60,374 nt of DNA. Source: an uncultured Prevotellaceae bacterium. GTDB lineage: Bacteria; Bacteroidota; Bacteroidia; Bacteroidales; Bacteroidaceae. The position numbers and the translations under genes are program-made. The DNA lies in contig CADAAR010000010.1 of assembly GCA_902785945.1 (NCBI GenBank), forward strand, positions 1 to 60,374, written 5' to 3'. Of the stretch, positions 1 to 7,206 are shown in pieces. Position 1 is the stretch's first letter; each line of letters starts with the position of its first letter. Under the pieces are notes generated by a model that did not search any database, had not been told where the DNA came from, and worked only from the letters and a program-made list of their open reading frames with translations.

Positions 1-42
1 TAGCTAGCGTTCATCCTGAGCCAGGATCAAACTCTTCATTGT
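1..42 (-). rRNA. rrs: 16S ribosomal RNA, 5' end only (partial)
   Basis: Read on the minus strand, the first bases contain the universal 16S start AGAGTTTGATCCTGGCTCAG followed by GATGAACGCTAGC, the form usual in Bacteroidales. The 5' end is placed near 42 by lining up ACAATGAAGAG with the start of E. coli 16S. The rest of the gene lies outside the window. Confidence 0.97.
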
Positions 43-203
43 AAAAAGTATCTTCATTCTATTGCTAGAATATAATCTCTGTCACAGAACGACTATCCAA
101 ATAATTCAAGAATTAAACGGTTCGTTTCTTATACCCAAGCACTCATACATTATATATATAATATACAAGCACTCGCTTCTTGTACTACTTCTGTCTATGT
201 AAA

Positions 204-216
204 TCTTTCAAAGAAC
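204..216 (-). promoter_or_regulatory. boxA-like antitermination element in rRNA leader
   Basis: In the leader between the rRNA promoter and 16S, the minus strand reads GTTCTTTGAAAGA. This resembles boxA elements recognised by Nus factors in rRNA leaders. The assignment rests on position and similarity only. Confidence 0.45.
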
Positions 217-258
217 TCTTCTTCACTGCTATCGCTCATTTTTTCGCGAAAGCGGGTG

Positions 259-289
259 CAAAGGTACTGCTTTTTTTTGAACCACCAAA
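259..289 (-). promoter_or_regulatory. rRNA operon promoter
   Basis: On the minus strand there is a TTTG (-33) at 289-286, a 19-bp gap and TACCTTTG (-7) at 266-259, an exact Bacteroidetes TAnnTTTG element. A/T-rich sequence lies upstream. The predicted transcript starts about 210 bases before 16S. The rest of 43-556 holds no convincing gene: AT-rich leader, this promoter, and the promoter of the next gene. Confidence 0.8.
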
Positions 290-479
290 ACTTTTTCATA
301 AAAAAATTCAGATTAAACACAGAAAAATTGCAAGACTTGATAAATATCAATCCAAAAATAAGCTATACATTATTATTATAATATAGAAAAAGAGACAAAA
401 TGCACATTTTTCCCATCGTGAGAGTCATCAAAATCTGGAAGTTGTTTTAGAGAAATAAAGAATAATTCTCTGAGTTTTA

Positions 480-511
480 TTTGTTTGTTTAGAAAAAAAG
501 TCGTAACTTCG
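480..511 (+). promoter_or_regulatory. promoter of DUF4923-type lipoprotein gene
   Basis: TTTG at 480-483, 20 bp, then TAACTTCG at 504-511, one base off TAnnTTTG. It lies about 45 bp before the start codon at 557. Confidence 0.5.
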
Positions 512-556
512 CAGCGGTTTCGAAAGTATTAAATCATCAACCAAAGAATATAGACA

Positions 557-1156
557 ATGAAAAAAGCAAGAATTGGATTGTTGGCTATTGTATGTCTCAT
601 AGCCACGAGTTGTGGTAACATGGGCAATGTACTCAGTGCCATTCAAAACGGTAGTGTAATCAATGCCATAACAAGTGTAATCGGTCTTGACAAGGTATCT
701 GCTCAGAACCTGATAGGTTCGTGGACATATAGTGGTCCTGGTTGTGCGTTTACCAGTGAGAATCTTTTGGCCAAGGCCGGTGGTGAAGTGGCTGCCGCAC
801 AAATCGAGCAGAAGCTACAGCCATACTATCAACAAGTAGGTATTTCTGCCAGCAACACTCAGATCACTTTCAATCAGGACGGAACCTTCTCATCTAGAAT
901 TGCCGGCACCAACTTCAGTGGCACCTACACCTTCAACGAAGCCTCTCAACAGATCAAACTAAAGGGTATGCTACTGTCCATTAACTGCTACACCAAGCGG
1001 GAAATCAATGGTATCTCTATTCTGTTTGAAGCCAAGAAACTGCTGACCGTACTGCAGACGATGTCAGCTCTCAGTGGCAATGCAAACCTTCAGACCCTCG
1101 GTGATCTAAGCAAACAATACGATGGTGTTCGTGTAGGTTTCGACATGAAGAGATAA
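557..1156 (+). CDS. DUF4923-family lipoprotein
   Basis: A 199-residue secreted protein of unknown role. The N-terminus is a lipoprotein signal peptide with lipobox ATSC, so the mature protein should be lipid-anchored in the envelope. Residues from about 45 (LIGSWTYSGPGC) to the end read like the DUF4923 family of Bacteroidales, a lipocalin-like fold with alternating beta stretches such as ITFNQDGTFSSRI and FSGTYTF. It stands alone between the divergent rRNA promoter and argR, with its own promoter. The family call comes from pattern recognition; no function is known. Confidence 0.8.
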   Translation: MKKARIGLLAIVCLIATSCGNMGNVLSAIQNGSVINAITSVIGLDKVSAQNLIGSWTYSGPGCAFTSENLLAKAGGEVAAAQIEQKLQPYYQQVGISASNTQITFNQDGTFSSRIAGTNFSGTYTFNEASQQIKLKGMLLSINCYTKREINGISILFEAKKLLTVLQTMSALSGNANLQTLGDLSKQYDGVRVGFDMKR

Positions 1157-1179
1157 CAAAACAAAAATTATTCAAAGAT

Positions 1180-1199
1180 TTCTGCAAAAATATGCAGAA
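1180..1199. promoter_or_regulatory. palindrome upstream of argR (candidate ArgR site)
   Basis: TTCTGCA, 6 bp, TGCAGAA is a perfect 7-bp inverted repeat just upstream of the argR -33 element. A 20-bp AT-centred palindrome next to an arginine repressor gene suggests an ARG-box-like operator. That is inference. Confidence 0.45.
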
Positions 1200-1202
1200 T
1201 TA

Positions 1203-1241
1203 TTTGGTCGGATGCAAAAATAGTTGTACTTTTGCATCCGA
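1203..1241 (+). promoter_or_regulatory. argR promoter with overlapping 12-bp inverted repeat
   Basis: TTTG (1203-1206), 20 bp, TACTTTTG (1227-1234) is an exact Bacteroidetes promoter. Overlapping it, TCGGATGCAAAA (1208-1219) and TTTTGCATCCGA (1230-1241) form a perfect 12-bp inverted repeat with a 10-bp spacer. A repressor bound here would cover the -7 element, as expected for autoregulation by ArgR. Confidence 0.65.
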
Positions 1242-1262
1242 TTTTTGAATAAATATACCAAG

Positions 1263-1739
1263 ATGAAGGAAAAGAACAACCGTTTGGAGGCCCTCAGACT
1301 CATCATTTCAAGTCAACAACTTGGCAGTCAGGATGAACTGCTCAACGCTCTCCAGAAAGAAGGTTTCAAACTCACGCAAGCCACACTAAGTCGTGATCTC
1401 AAACAACTAAAGGTGGCCAAGGCTGCCACGATGGGCGGCAGTTATATCTACGTTTTGCCCAACGACACGATGTACAAACGTATATCCACGCCAAGCAACA
1501 TCAAAGAAATGATGCAGGTGCCTGGGTTTGTCAGCATCAATTTTTCTGGTAACATGGGCGTCATTAAGACACGCCCTGGCTATGCTAGTGCGATTGCTTG
1601 GAATATTGACAGCAGCGATATTCCCGAAATCATTGGTACCATTGCAGGCGATGACACCATCTTCATCGTCATTAAAGACGGCATCAAGCATCAGGAAGTA
1701 ATTGAAGCCCTGAACGATGTCATCCCCAACATAAGATAA
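1263..1739 (+). CDS. argR: Arginine repressor ArgR
   Basis: A 158-residue transcription factor that senses L-arginine and represses arginine biosynthesis. The N-terminal winged helix is visible (RLEALRLIISSQQLGSQDEL, then TLSRDLKQLKVAK, the recognition helix). The C-terminal oligomerisation and arginine-binding domain includes GTIAGDDTIFIVIKD. The start at 1263 (MKEKNNRLEAL) is chosen over an in-frame ATG at 1224, because the latter falls inside the -7 promoter region. It opens the arg block and has palindromes over its promoter. Length and motifs are normal for the family. Confidence 0.95.
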   Translation: MKEKNNRLEALRLIISSQQLGSQDELLNALQKEGFKLTQATLSRDLKQLKVAKAATMGGSYIYVLPNDTMYKRISTPSNIKEMMQVPGFVSINFSGNMGVIKTRPGYASAIAWNIDSSDIPEIIGTIAGDDTIFIVIKDGIKHQEVIEALNDVIPNIR

Positions 1740-1779
1740 TTCACTCATACGCAATAATCGACTTTTTACGATAAATTCC

Positions 1780-2388
1780 ATGGAACAAGAAATTGAAGTA
1801 TTAATAGCAGGGCCGGAGCACGAGAAGTACGTCGACACCATCTTAGAGACGATTGCTGACGCAGCAAAAGTGCGAGGCACCGGTATAGCGAAACGCACAC
1901 ACGAGTATCTGACCAAGAAGATGCTAGAGGCCAAGGCCGTCATCGCCTTGACGAAAGACGGTCAGTTTGCAGGATTCAGCTACATCGAGACTTGGGAGAA
2001 CCAGCAATATGTGACAACCTCCGGACTGATCGTACATCCTGACTTCCGAGGTCACCATGTTGCCAAGCGTATCAAAGATATGACCTTCACATTGGCTCGT
2101 ACGCGTTGGCCTCATGCCAAGATTTTCTCTTTGACAAGCGGTGCCGCCGTCATGGCCATGAACACCGCTTTAGGTTATCAGCCAGTCACCTTCGCCGACC
2201 TGACAGAAGACGAGGCTTTCTGGAAAGGTTGCGAGGGCTGTGTCAACGTCGACGTGCTGCATCGCACAGGCCGCAAATACTGCATTTGCACAGCCATGCT
2301 CTACGATCCGACGGAGCATCTGCCCGCCAAAATTCCAGAGGAAGCACTGGCTCGTATCCGTCATCTGCAAGAATTAGAAGAACAATAA
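1780..2388 (+). CDS. GNAT N-acyltransferase (probable first step of arginine pathway)
   Basis: A 202-residue GNAT-type acyltransferase. The central part carries a GNAT core (GFSYIETWEN, LIVHPDFRGHHVAKRIKDM), with the R-G-x-x acyl-CoA pyrophosphate loop seen as FRGHHVAK. It sits 40 bp after argR and 38 bp before argG, so it probably supplies the N-acylglutamate that starts the pathway. Because the downstream carbamoyltransferase is of succinylornithine type, the acyl donor may be succinyl-CoA rather than acetyl-CoA. That substrate is inference from context. The Cys-rich C-terminal region (CEGCVNVDVLHRTGRKYCIC) is not explained by the GNAT core. Confidence 0.8.
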   Translation: MEQEIEVLIAGPEHEKYVDTILETIADAAKVRGTGIAKRTHEYLTKKMLEAKAVIALTKDGQFAGFSYIETWENQQYVTTSGLIVHPDFRGHHVAKRIKDMTFTLARTRWPHAKIFSLTSGAAVMAMNTALGYQPVTFADLTEDEAFWKGCEGCVNVDVLHRTGRKYCICTAMLYDPTEHLPAKIPEEALARIRHLQELEEQ

Positions 2389-2426
2389 TTTTTCCACAAC
2401 GAATTTAACGAATTACACAAATTGAT

Positions 2427-3629
2427 ATGGCAAACAAAAAAGTAGTAGTCGCATTTTCCGGAGGACTCGACACCTCCTACACAGTCATGAAGTTAGCCCA
2501 GGACGGCTGGGATGTCTATGCCGCCTGCGCCAATACCGGCGGATTCAGCGCCGAACAATTGAAGATCAACGAAGAGAACGCTTATAAACTGGGGGCCATA
2601 CAGTATGTAACCCTCGATGTGACACAAGAGTATTATGCCAAGTCGCTGAAATACATGATCTTCGGCAACGTGCTGCGCAACAACTGTTACCCCATCTCCG
2701 TATCCAGCGAGCGCATCTTCCAGGCTATTGCCATCGCCCGCTATGCCAAGGAGATCGGTGCCGATGCCATCGCTCATGGAAGCACAGGCGCTGGCAACGA
2801 CCAGATCCGCTTCGACATGACCTTCCTCGTGATGGCTCCTGGTGTAGAGATCATCACGCTGACACGTGATAAGAAACTGACCCGCAAGGAGGAGGTTGAC
2901 TTCTTGAACGAGCACGGATTCTTTGCCGACTTTACCAAACTGAAATATTCTTATAATGTAGGCATCTGGGGCACCAGCATCTGTGGAGGCGAACTGCTTG
3001 ATGCCGCACAGGGACTGCCAGAGGATGCTTATCTGAAGCATGTTACTGCCAAAGAGCAGGAGGCCATCTTGAAGATTACGTTTGAGAAAGGAGAGATCGT
3101 GGCTGTCAACGGCGAGCAGTTCGACGATAAAATCAAAGCCATCCAGAAGATTGAGGAGATTGGCGCTTCATACGCTATCGGCCGCGATGCTAATGTGGGC
3201 GACACCATTATCGGCATCAAAGGCCGCGTAGGCTTCGAAGCCGCTGCTCCTAAACTCATCATCGAGGCCCATCGTCTGCTGGAGAAGTCAACACTCTCAA
3301 AATGGCAGCAGTATTGGAAAGACCAAGTTGCCAACTGGTACGGAATGTTCCTCCACGAAAGCCAGTATCTGGAGCCTGTGATGCCAGACATCGAGGCCAT
3401 GCTGACCTCCAGCCAGCGCAACGTAACGGGAACTTCCATTCTGAAACTGCGCCCCTATGGTTTCGAGACCGTAGGCGTTGATTCTGTCAACGACCTGACC
3501 AAGAGCAAGTTAGGTGAATATGGAGAAACACAGACTGGTTGGACTGCCGACGAGGCCAAGGGCTTCATCAAGGTGAGCTCCACCCCACTCCGCGTTTACT
3601 ACGGCATCCATAAAGACGAAAAGAGATGA
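2427..3629 (+). CDS. argG: Argininosuccinate synthase
   Basis: A 400-residue cytoplasmic enzyme joining citrulline and aspartate with ATP to give argininosuccinate. The N-terminal PP-loop AFSGGLDTS is intact (residues 9-17), followed by the expected A-x-x-A-N-T-GG region and AHGSTGAGNDQIRFD. It overlaps argC by 4 bp (ATGA), so the two are probably translationally coupled. In organisms using succinylated intermediates the citrulline must first be released by a deacylase; the candidate is the M20 enzyme at 44755. argH is absent from this window. Confidence 0.96.
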   Translation: MANKKVVVAFSGGLDTSYTVMKLAQDGWDVYAACANTGGFSAEQLKINEENAYKLGAIQYVTLDVTQEYYAKSLKYMIFGNVLRNNCYPISVSSERIFQAIAIARYAKEIGADAIAHGSTGAGNDQIRFDMTFLVMAPGVEIITLTRDKKLTRKEEVDFLNEHGFFADFTKLKYSYNVGIWGTSICGGELLDAAQGLPEDAYLKHVTAKEQEAILKITFEKGEIVAVNGEQFDDKIKAIQKIEEIGASYAIGRDANVGDTIIGIKGRVGFEAAAPKLIIEAHRLLEKSTLSKWQQYWKDQVANWYGMFLHESQYLEPVMPDIEAMLTSSQRNVTGTSILKLRPYGFETVGVDSVNDLTKSKLGEYGETQTGWTADEAKGFIKVSSTPLRVYYGIHKDEKR

Positions 3630-4591
3630 TAAAAGTAGGAATATTAGGTGCAGCAGGGTACACTGGCGGAGAACTCATCCGCGTGTTGCTCAACCATCCC
3701 GAGGCAGAAATCGTGTTTGCCAACTCTGAAAGCAACGCAGGCAATCTGGTCAGCGATGTGCACGAAGGGCTCATTGGCGAGACGGATCTGAAGTTTACTG
3801 ACGAAATGCCCTTTGACCAGGTCGACGTCATCTTTTTCTGTTTTGGACATGGTAAGAGCGAGGCTTTCCTGAAAGAGCACACCATCCCTGAGAATGTCAA
3901 GATCATCGATCTGGCACAGGATTTCCGCATCAAGGGTGACCACGACTACGTCTACGGTCTGCCTGAGATCAACAAGGCCGAGATTCAGAAAGCCCAGCAT
4001 GTGGCCAACCCTGGTTGTTTCGCCACCTGCATTCAGTTGGGCTTGCTGCCTGCTGCCAAGCTGGGACTGTTGAAATACGACGTTGCTGTGAATGCCATCA
4101 CAGGTTCCACGGGCGCTGGCCAGAAACCTGGTGCCACCACACACTTCTCCTGGCGCAACAACAACCTGAGCATCTACAAACCCTTCACCCACCAGCATCT
4201 GGCCGAAATCCGCCAGTCGCTCATTCAGACACAGGGCTCACTCGACGTCGATATCGACTTCATTCCCTATCGTGGCGACTTTGCCCGTGGCATCTTCTGT
4301 ACAGAGGTCATCCGTACCAAGGCCAATGCCAACGAGGTCATCCAGGCCTATAAGGACTTCTACCGCGAGGCCGCCTTCACCCACTATAGTGACCAGTCGC
4401 TCGACTTGAAGCAAGTGGTGAACACCAATAAATGTCTCGTCCACATCGATGCTTTCGACAACAAGCTGCTTGTCACCTCCTGCATCGACAATCTGCTCAA
4501 AGGTGCTGTTGGCCAAGCCGTGCAGAACATGAACCTCATGTTTGGCATCGACGAGACGGCAGGTCTCCGTCTGAAAGCTTCAGCATTTTAA
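3626..4591 (+). CDS. argC: N-acetyl-gamma-glutamyl-phosphate reductase
   Basis: A 321-residue NADPH-dependent reductase converting N-acyl-glutamyl phosphate to the semialdehyde. The N-terminal Rossmann motif GILGAAGYTGGEL is present, as is the catalytic cysteine in NPGCFATC. The length is near the usual 310-350. It overlaps argG by 4 bp and is followed by a 91-bp gap with a likely promoter before argD. In this pathway the substrate may be the N-succinyl form, by inference from argF'. Confidence 0.95.
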   Translation: MIKVGILGAAGYTGGELIRVLLNHPEAEIVFANSESNAGNLVSDVHEGLIGETDLKFTDEMPFDQVDVIFFCFGHGKSEAFLKEHTIPENVKIIDLAQDFRIKGDHDYVYGLPEINKAEIQKAQHVANPGCFATCIQLGLLPAAKLGLLKYDVAVNAITGSTGAGQKPGATTHFSWRNNNLSIYKPFTHQHLAEIRQSLIQTQGSLDVDIDFIPYRGDFARGIFCTEVIRTKANANEVIQAYKDFYREAAFTHYSDQSLDLKQVVNTNKCLVHIDAFDNKLLVTSCIDNLLKGAVGQAVQNMNLMFGIDETAGLRLKASAF

Positions 4592-4604
4592 AACAACAAC
4601 TTTA

Positions 4605-4656
4605 TGCAAAAAGAAGGGCGAATGTGACGGTATATCAGATTTTTGCACTATCTTTG
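4605..4656 (+). promoter_or_regulatory. argD promoter with TGCAAAAA inverted half-sites
   Basis: TATCTTTG at 4649-4656 matches the -7 element; the -33 box is weak. TGCAAAAA (4605-4612) and TTTTTGCA (4640-4647) form an inverted pair just upstream. The same TGCAAAA half-site occurs over the argR promoter, so both may be bound by ArgR. That link is inference. Confidence 0.5.
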
Positions 4657-4682
4657 CATGCGATAATATAAGACTTGACGAT

Positions 4683-5822
4683 ATGAAACTATTCGACGTA
4701 TATCCGCTCTTTGATGTAAACATCGTAAAGGGCAAGGGTTGTAAAGTATGGGACGACAAGGGGCAGGAGTATCTCGACCTCTATGGCGGCCATGCTGTGA
4801 TCAGCATCGGGCACTCCCATCCGCACTATATTGAAAAGGTAACGGAACAACTCGGTAAGATCGCTTTCTACTCCAACTCGGTCATCAACAAGTTGCAGGT
4901 GGAACTGGCTGAGCGACTGGGCAAAATCAGTGGCTACGACGACTATCAGCTGTTTCTGATCAACAGTGGTGCCGAGGCTAATGAGAACGCCCTGAAACTG
5001 GCTTCCTTCAAGACAGGCAACACCCGTGTGCTGAGTTGCGAGAAAGCCTTCCACGGACGTACGAGTCTGGCCGTTGAGGTGACCAACAATCCCAAGATCG
5101 TCGCCCCCATCAACGACAACCACCATGTGCGTTTCCTGCCCTTGAACGACCTCGAGCCTTGGGTTCGCGAGTTATCGAAGGGAGGTGTCGCAGCCGTCAT
5201 CCTGGAGTGTATCCAGGGTGTAGGTGGCATCCAGATGGCTACGCCGGAGTTCGCTCAGGGACTGGCCTATGCCTGCAAGCGCTATGGTGCTGTACTGATC
5301 TGCGACGAAATTCAGTGTGGCTACGGACGAAGCGGAAAGTTCTTTGCGCACCAGTGGTTGGGCATCAAGCCGGATATCATCACCGTGGCCAAGGGCATCG
5401 CCAACGGCTTCCCCATGGGCGCCGTGCTAATCTCACCAGAGTTTAAACCTGTCTACGGACAGTTGGGTACCACCTTTGGTGGCAATCACCTGGCCTGTGC
5501 TGCCGCCCTCGCCGTGCTCGACGTGTTCGAGGAGGAGGGCTTGGTGGAGAATGCCCGTGTCATAGGCGACTACCTGATGGAAGGTATCCGTAATATCAGT
5601 AGCTCGCACATCAAGGAGGTGCGTGGTCGCGGTCTGATGATTGGTATTGAGTTAGATATGCCGCACGCAATGGTTCGCAAACCCCTCATCAAGCATGAGC
5701 ATTGCTTCACAGGCTGTGCCGGACAAAACATCCTGCGCCTGCTACCACCGCTCTGTCTCTCGAAAGCAGAGGCTGACGACTTTATAGAAAGACTGATCAG
5801 AGTAAAACCAGAAGAATTATGA
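4683..5822 (+). CDS. argD: Acetylornithine/succinylornithine aminotransferase
   Basis: A 379-residue PLP-dependent class III aminotransferase producing N-acylornithine from the semialdehyde and glutamate. Visible family motifs are NSGAEANENALKLAS (cofactor phosphate binding), HGRTSLAVEVT, the PLP-aspartate strand ICDEIQCGYGRSGKFF and the Schiff-base lysine in VAKGIANGFPMGAV. Length is normal. It overlaps proC by 4 bp (ATGA), which links ornithine and proline formation in one transcript. Confidence 0.94.
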   Translation: MKLFDVYPLFDVNIVKGKGCKVWDDKGQEYLDLYGGHAVISIGHSHPHYIEKVTEQLGKIAFYSNSVINKLQVELAERLGKISGYDDYQLFLINSGAEANENALKLASFKTGNTRVLSCEKAFHGRTSLAVEVTNNPKIVAPINDNHHVRFLPLNDLEPWVRELSKGGVAAVILECIQGVGGIQMATPEFAQGLAYACKRYGAVLICDEIQCGYGRSGKFFAHQWLGIKPDIITVAKGIANGFPMGAVLISPEFKPVYGQLGTTFGGNHLACAAALAVLDVFEEEGLVENARVIGDYLMEGIRNISSSHIKEVRGRGLMIGIELDMPHAMVRKPLIKHEHCFTGCAGQNILRLLPPLCLSKAEADDFIERLIRVKPEEL

Positions 5823-6601
5823 AGATAGCTGTGATAGGTGCTGGTGCCATGGGTGGCGCCACCGTAGAAGGTCTCATCAAGGGCCAACAGTTCAGAAACG
5901 AAGACATCACCGTCAGCGACCCCTCGCAGGCCGTGTTGGAGAAGTTTGAAAAGACAGGTGTCAGCGTGACAACAGATAATAAGCTGGCGGCTGATACAGC
6001 CGACATTGTCTGTGTCGTCGTCAAGCCATGGCTCGTAGAGCGTGTGCTGAAAGACATCAAACCGGAACTGGATCCCAAGAAGCAGATTCTGATTGTGATT
6101 GCAGCAGGCGTCAAGTCTGAGAGCATCAAGGAATGGTTGGGCGAGAATTGCCCACCGCTGTTCCTAGTCATTCCAAACATCGCCATCGCCGAAATGGCAT
6201 CGATGACCTTCATCGTTCCTTGTGGTGCTGTGGCACAACACCAGACAGAAAACGTGGTGAGCATCTTCGATGAGATGGGCAGCACCCTGATTACCGACGA
6301 GCAGCACCTGGCAGCAGGTACGACGCTCGCCTCCTGTGGCATCGCCTATGCTATGCGTTATATCCGTGCGGCCTCAGAGGGTGGCGTGGAACTGGGCTTC
6401 AAGGCCGACGATGCCAAGGCCATCGTGATGCAGACGATGAAGGGAGCTGTGGAACTGCTCGAGGCGAGCGGTCTACATCCTGAGGCTGCCATCGATCTGG
6501 TGACAACCCCAGGTGGTGTTACCATCAAGGGGCTCAACGAGATGGAGCATGCCGGCTTTACCTCGGCTGTCATCCGTGGACTCAAGGCAGGAGCGAAATA
6601 A
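5819..6601 (+). CDS. proC: Pyrroline-5-carboxylate reductase
   Basis: A 260-residue NAD(P)H enzyme for the last step of proline synthesis. The N-terminal Rossmann loop is IAVIGAGAMGGA, and the C-terminal half carries the family signature around VTTPGGVTIKGLNEME. It starts inside the argD stop codon. The proB and proA genes lie downstream in the same run, separated by the XRE/acyl-CoA synthetase pair and yraN. Confidence 0.95.
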   Translation: MKIAVIGAGAMGGATVEGLIKGQQFRNEDITVSDPSQAVLEKFEKTGVSVTTDNKLAADTADIVCVVVKPWLVERVLKDIKPELDPKKQILIVIAAGVKSESIKEWLGENCPPLFLVIPNIAIAEMASMTFIVPCGAVAQHQTENVVSIFDEMGSTLITDEQHLAAGTTLASCGIAYAMRYIRAASEGGVELGFKADDAKAIVMQTMKGAVELLEASGLHPEAAIDLVTTPGGVTIKGLNEMEHAGFTSAVIRGLKAGAK

Positions 6602-6638
6602 GAGAATAGTGAAGAGTGAATAGTGAAAAATGAATAGT
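6602..6638 (+). repeat. GTGAATAGTGAA-type intergenic microrepeat
   Basis: The short gap before the XRE-cupin gene is made of imperfect copies of GTGAATA (GAATAGTGAAGAGTGAATAG, then GTGAAAAATGAATAG). Similar strings fill gaps at about 8875, 11262, 44730 and 54460 in this window. Confidence 0.6.
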
Positions 6639-6639
6639 T

Positions 6640-7197
6640 ATGGATGAACAATTAAAACAAATAGGTGAGCGTTTGCGCGGACTGCGTGATGTACTCGACA
6701 TTCCTGTAAACGAGATGGCAGAGACCATCGGCATCGATGTAGAAAAATATGAGAAGATTGAGGCTGGCGAACTCGACATCACAATTTCCAATCTGATGAA
6801 GATTGCCCACAAGTACGGCGTCTCAACAGAAGAACTGATTTTCGCCGAGTCACCACATATGAAGTCATACTACGTAACACGCAAAGGACAGGGTATGTCT
6901 ATCGAACGCACAAAAGCATACAAATACCAGTCGCTCGTGGGTGGTTTTGTGGGACATAAGGCCGATGTGTTCATTGTCACTGTCGAGCCGAAGTCAGGCG
7001 TACGTACCATTTACAAGAACTCACACCCTGGACAGGAGTTCAACCTCATTCTGGAAGGTAAGATGGAGCTGTATATCGGTGGTAAGACCATGATTCTTGA
7101 AGAAGGCGACAGCATCTATTTCGACTCCACGAAGCCCCATGGCATGCTGGCCGTTGGTGACAAACCCGTGAAGTTCCTTGCATTTACAGTAGAATAA
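6640..7197 (+). CDS. XRE-family regulator with cupin domain
   Basis: A 185-residue cytoplasmic protein. Residues 1-65 form an XRE helix-turn-helix (IGERLRGLRDVLDIPVNEMAE, then the second helix IGIDVEKYEKIEAGELDITI). From about 105 there is a cupin_2 beta-barrel (EFNLILEGKMELYIGGKTMILEEGDSIYFDSTKPHGM), a sensor architecture used to bind small molecules. It lies 9 bp before an acyl-CoA synthetase, so it probably controls that enzyme or itself. The ligand is unknown. Confidence 0.9.
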   Translation: MDEQLKQIGERLRGLRDVLDIPVNEMAETIGIDVEKYEKIEAGELDITISNLMKIAHKYGVSTEELIFAESPHMKSYYVTRKGQGMSIERTKAYKYQSLVGGFVGHKADVFIVTVEPKSGVRTIYKNSHPGQEFNLILEGKMELYIGGKTMILEEGDSIYFDSTKPHGMLAVGDKPVKFLAFTVE

Positions 7198-7206
7198 ACT
7201 AGACAT

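Noticed and set aside
180-386. 68-residue plus-strand reading frame
   Set aside because: It lies antisense across the rRNA leader and promoter, has no family resemblance and AT-driven codons.
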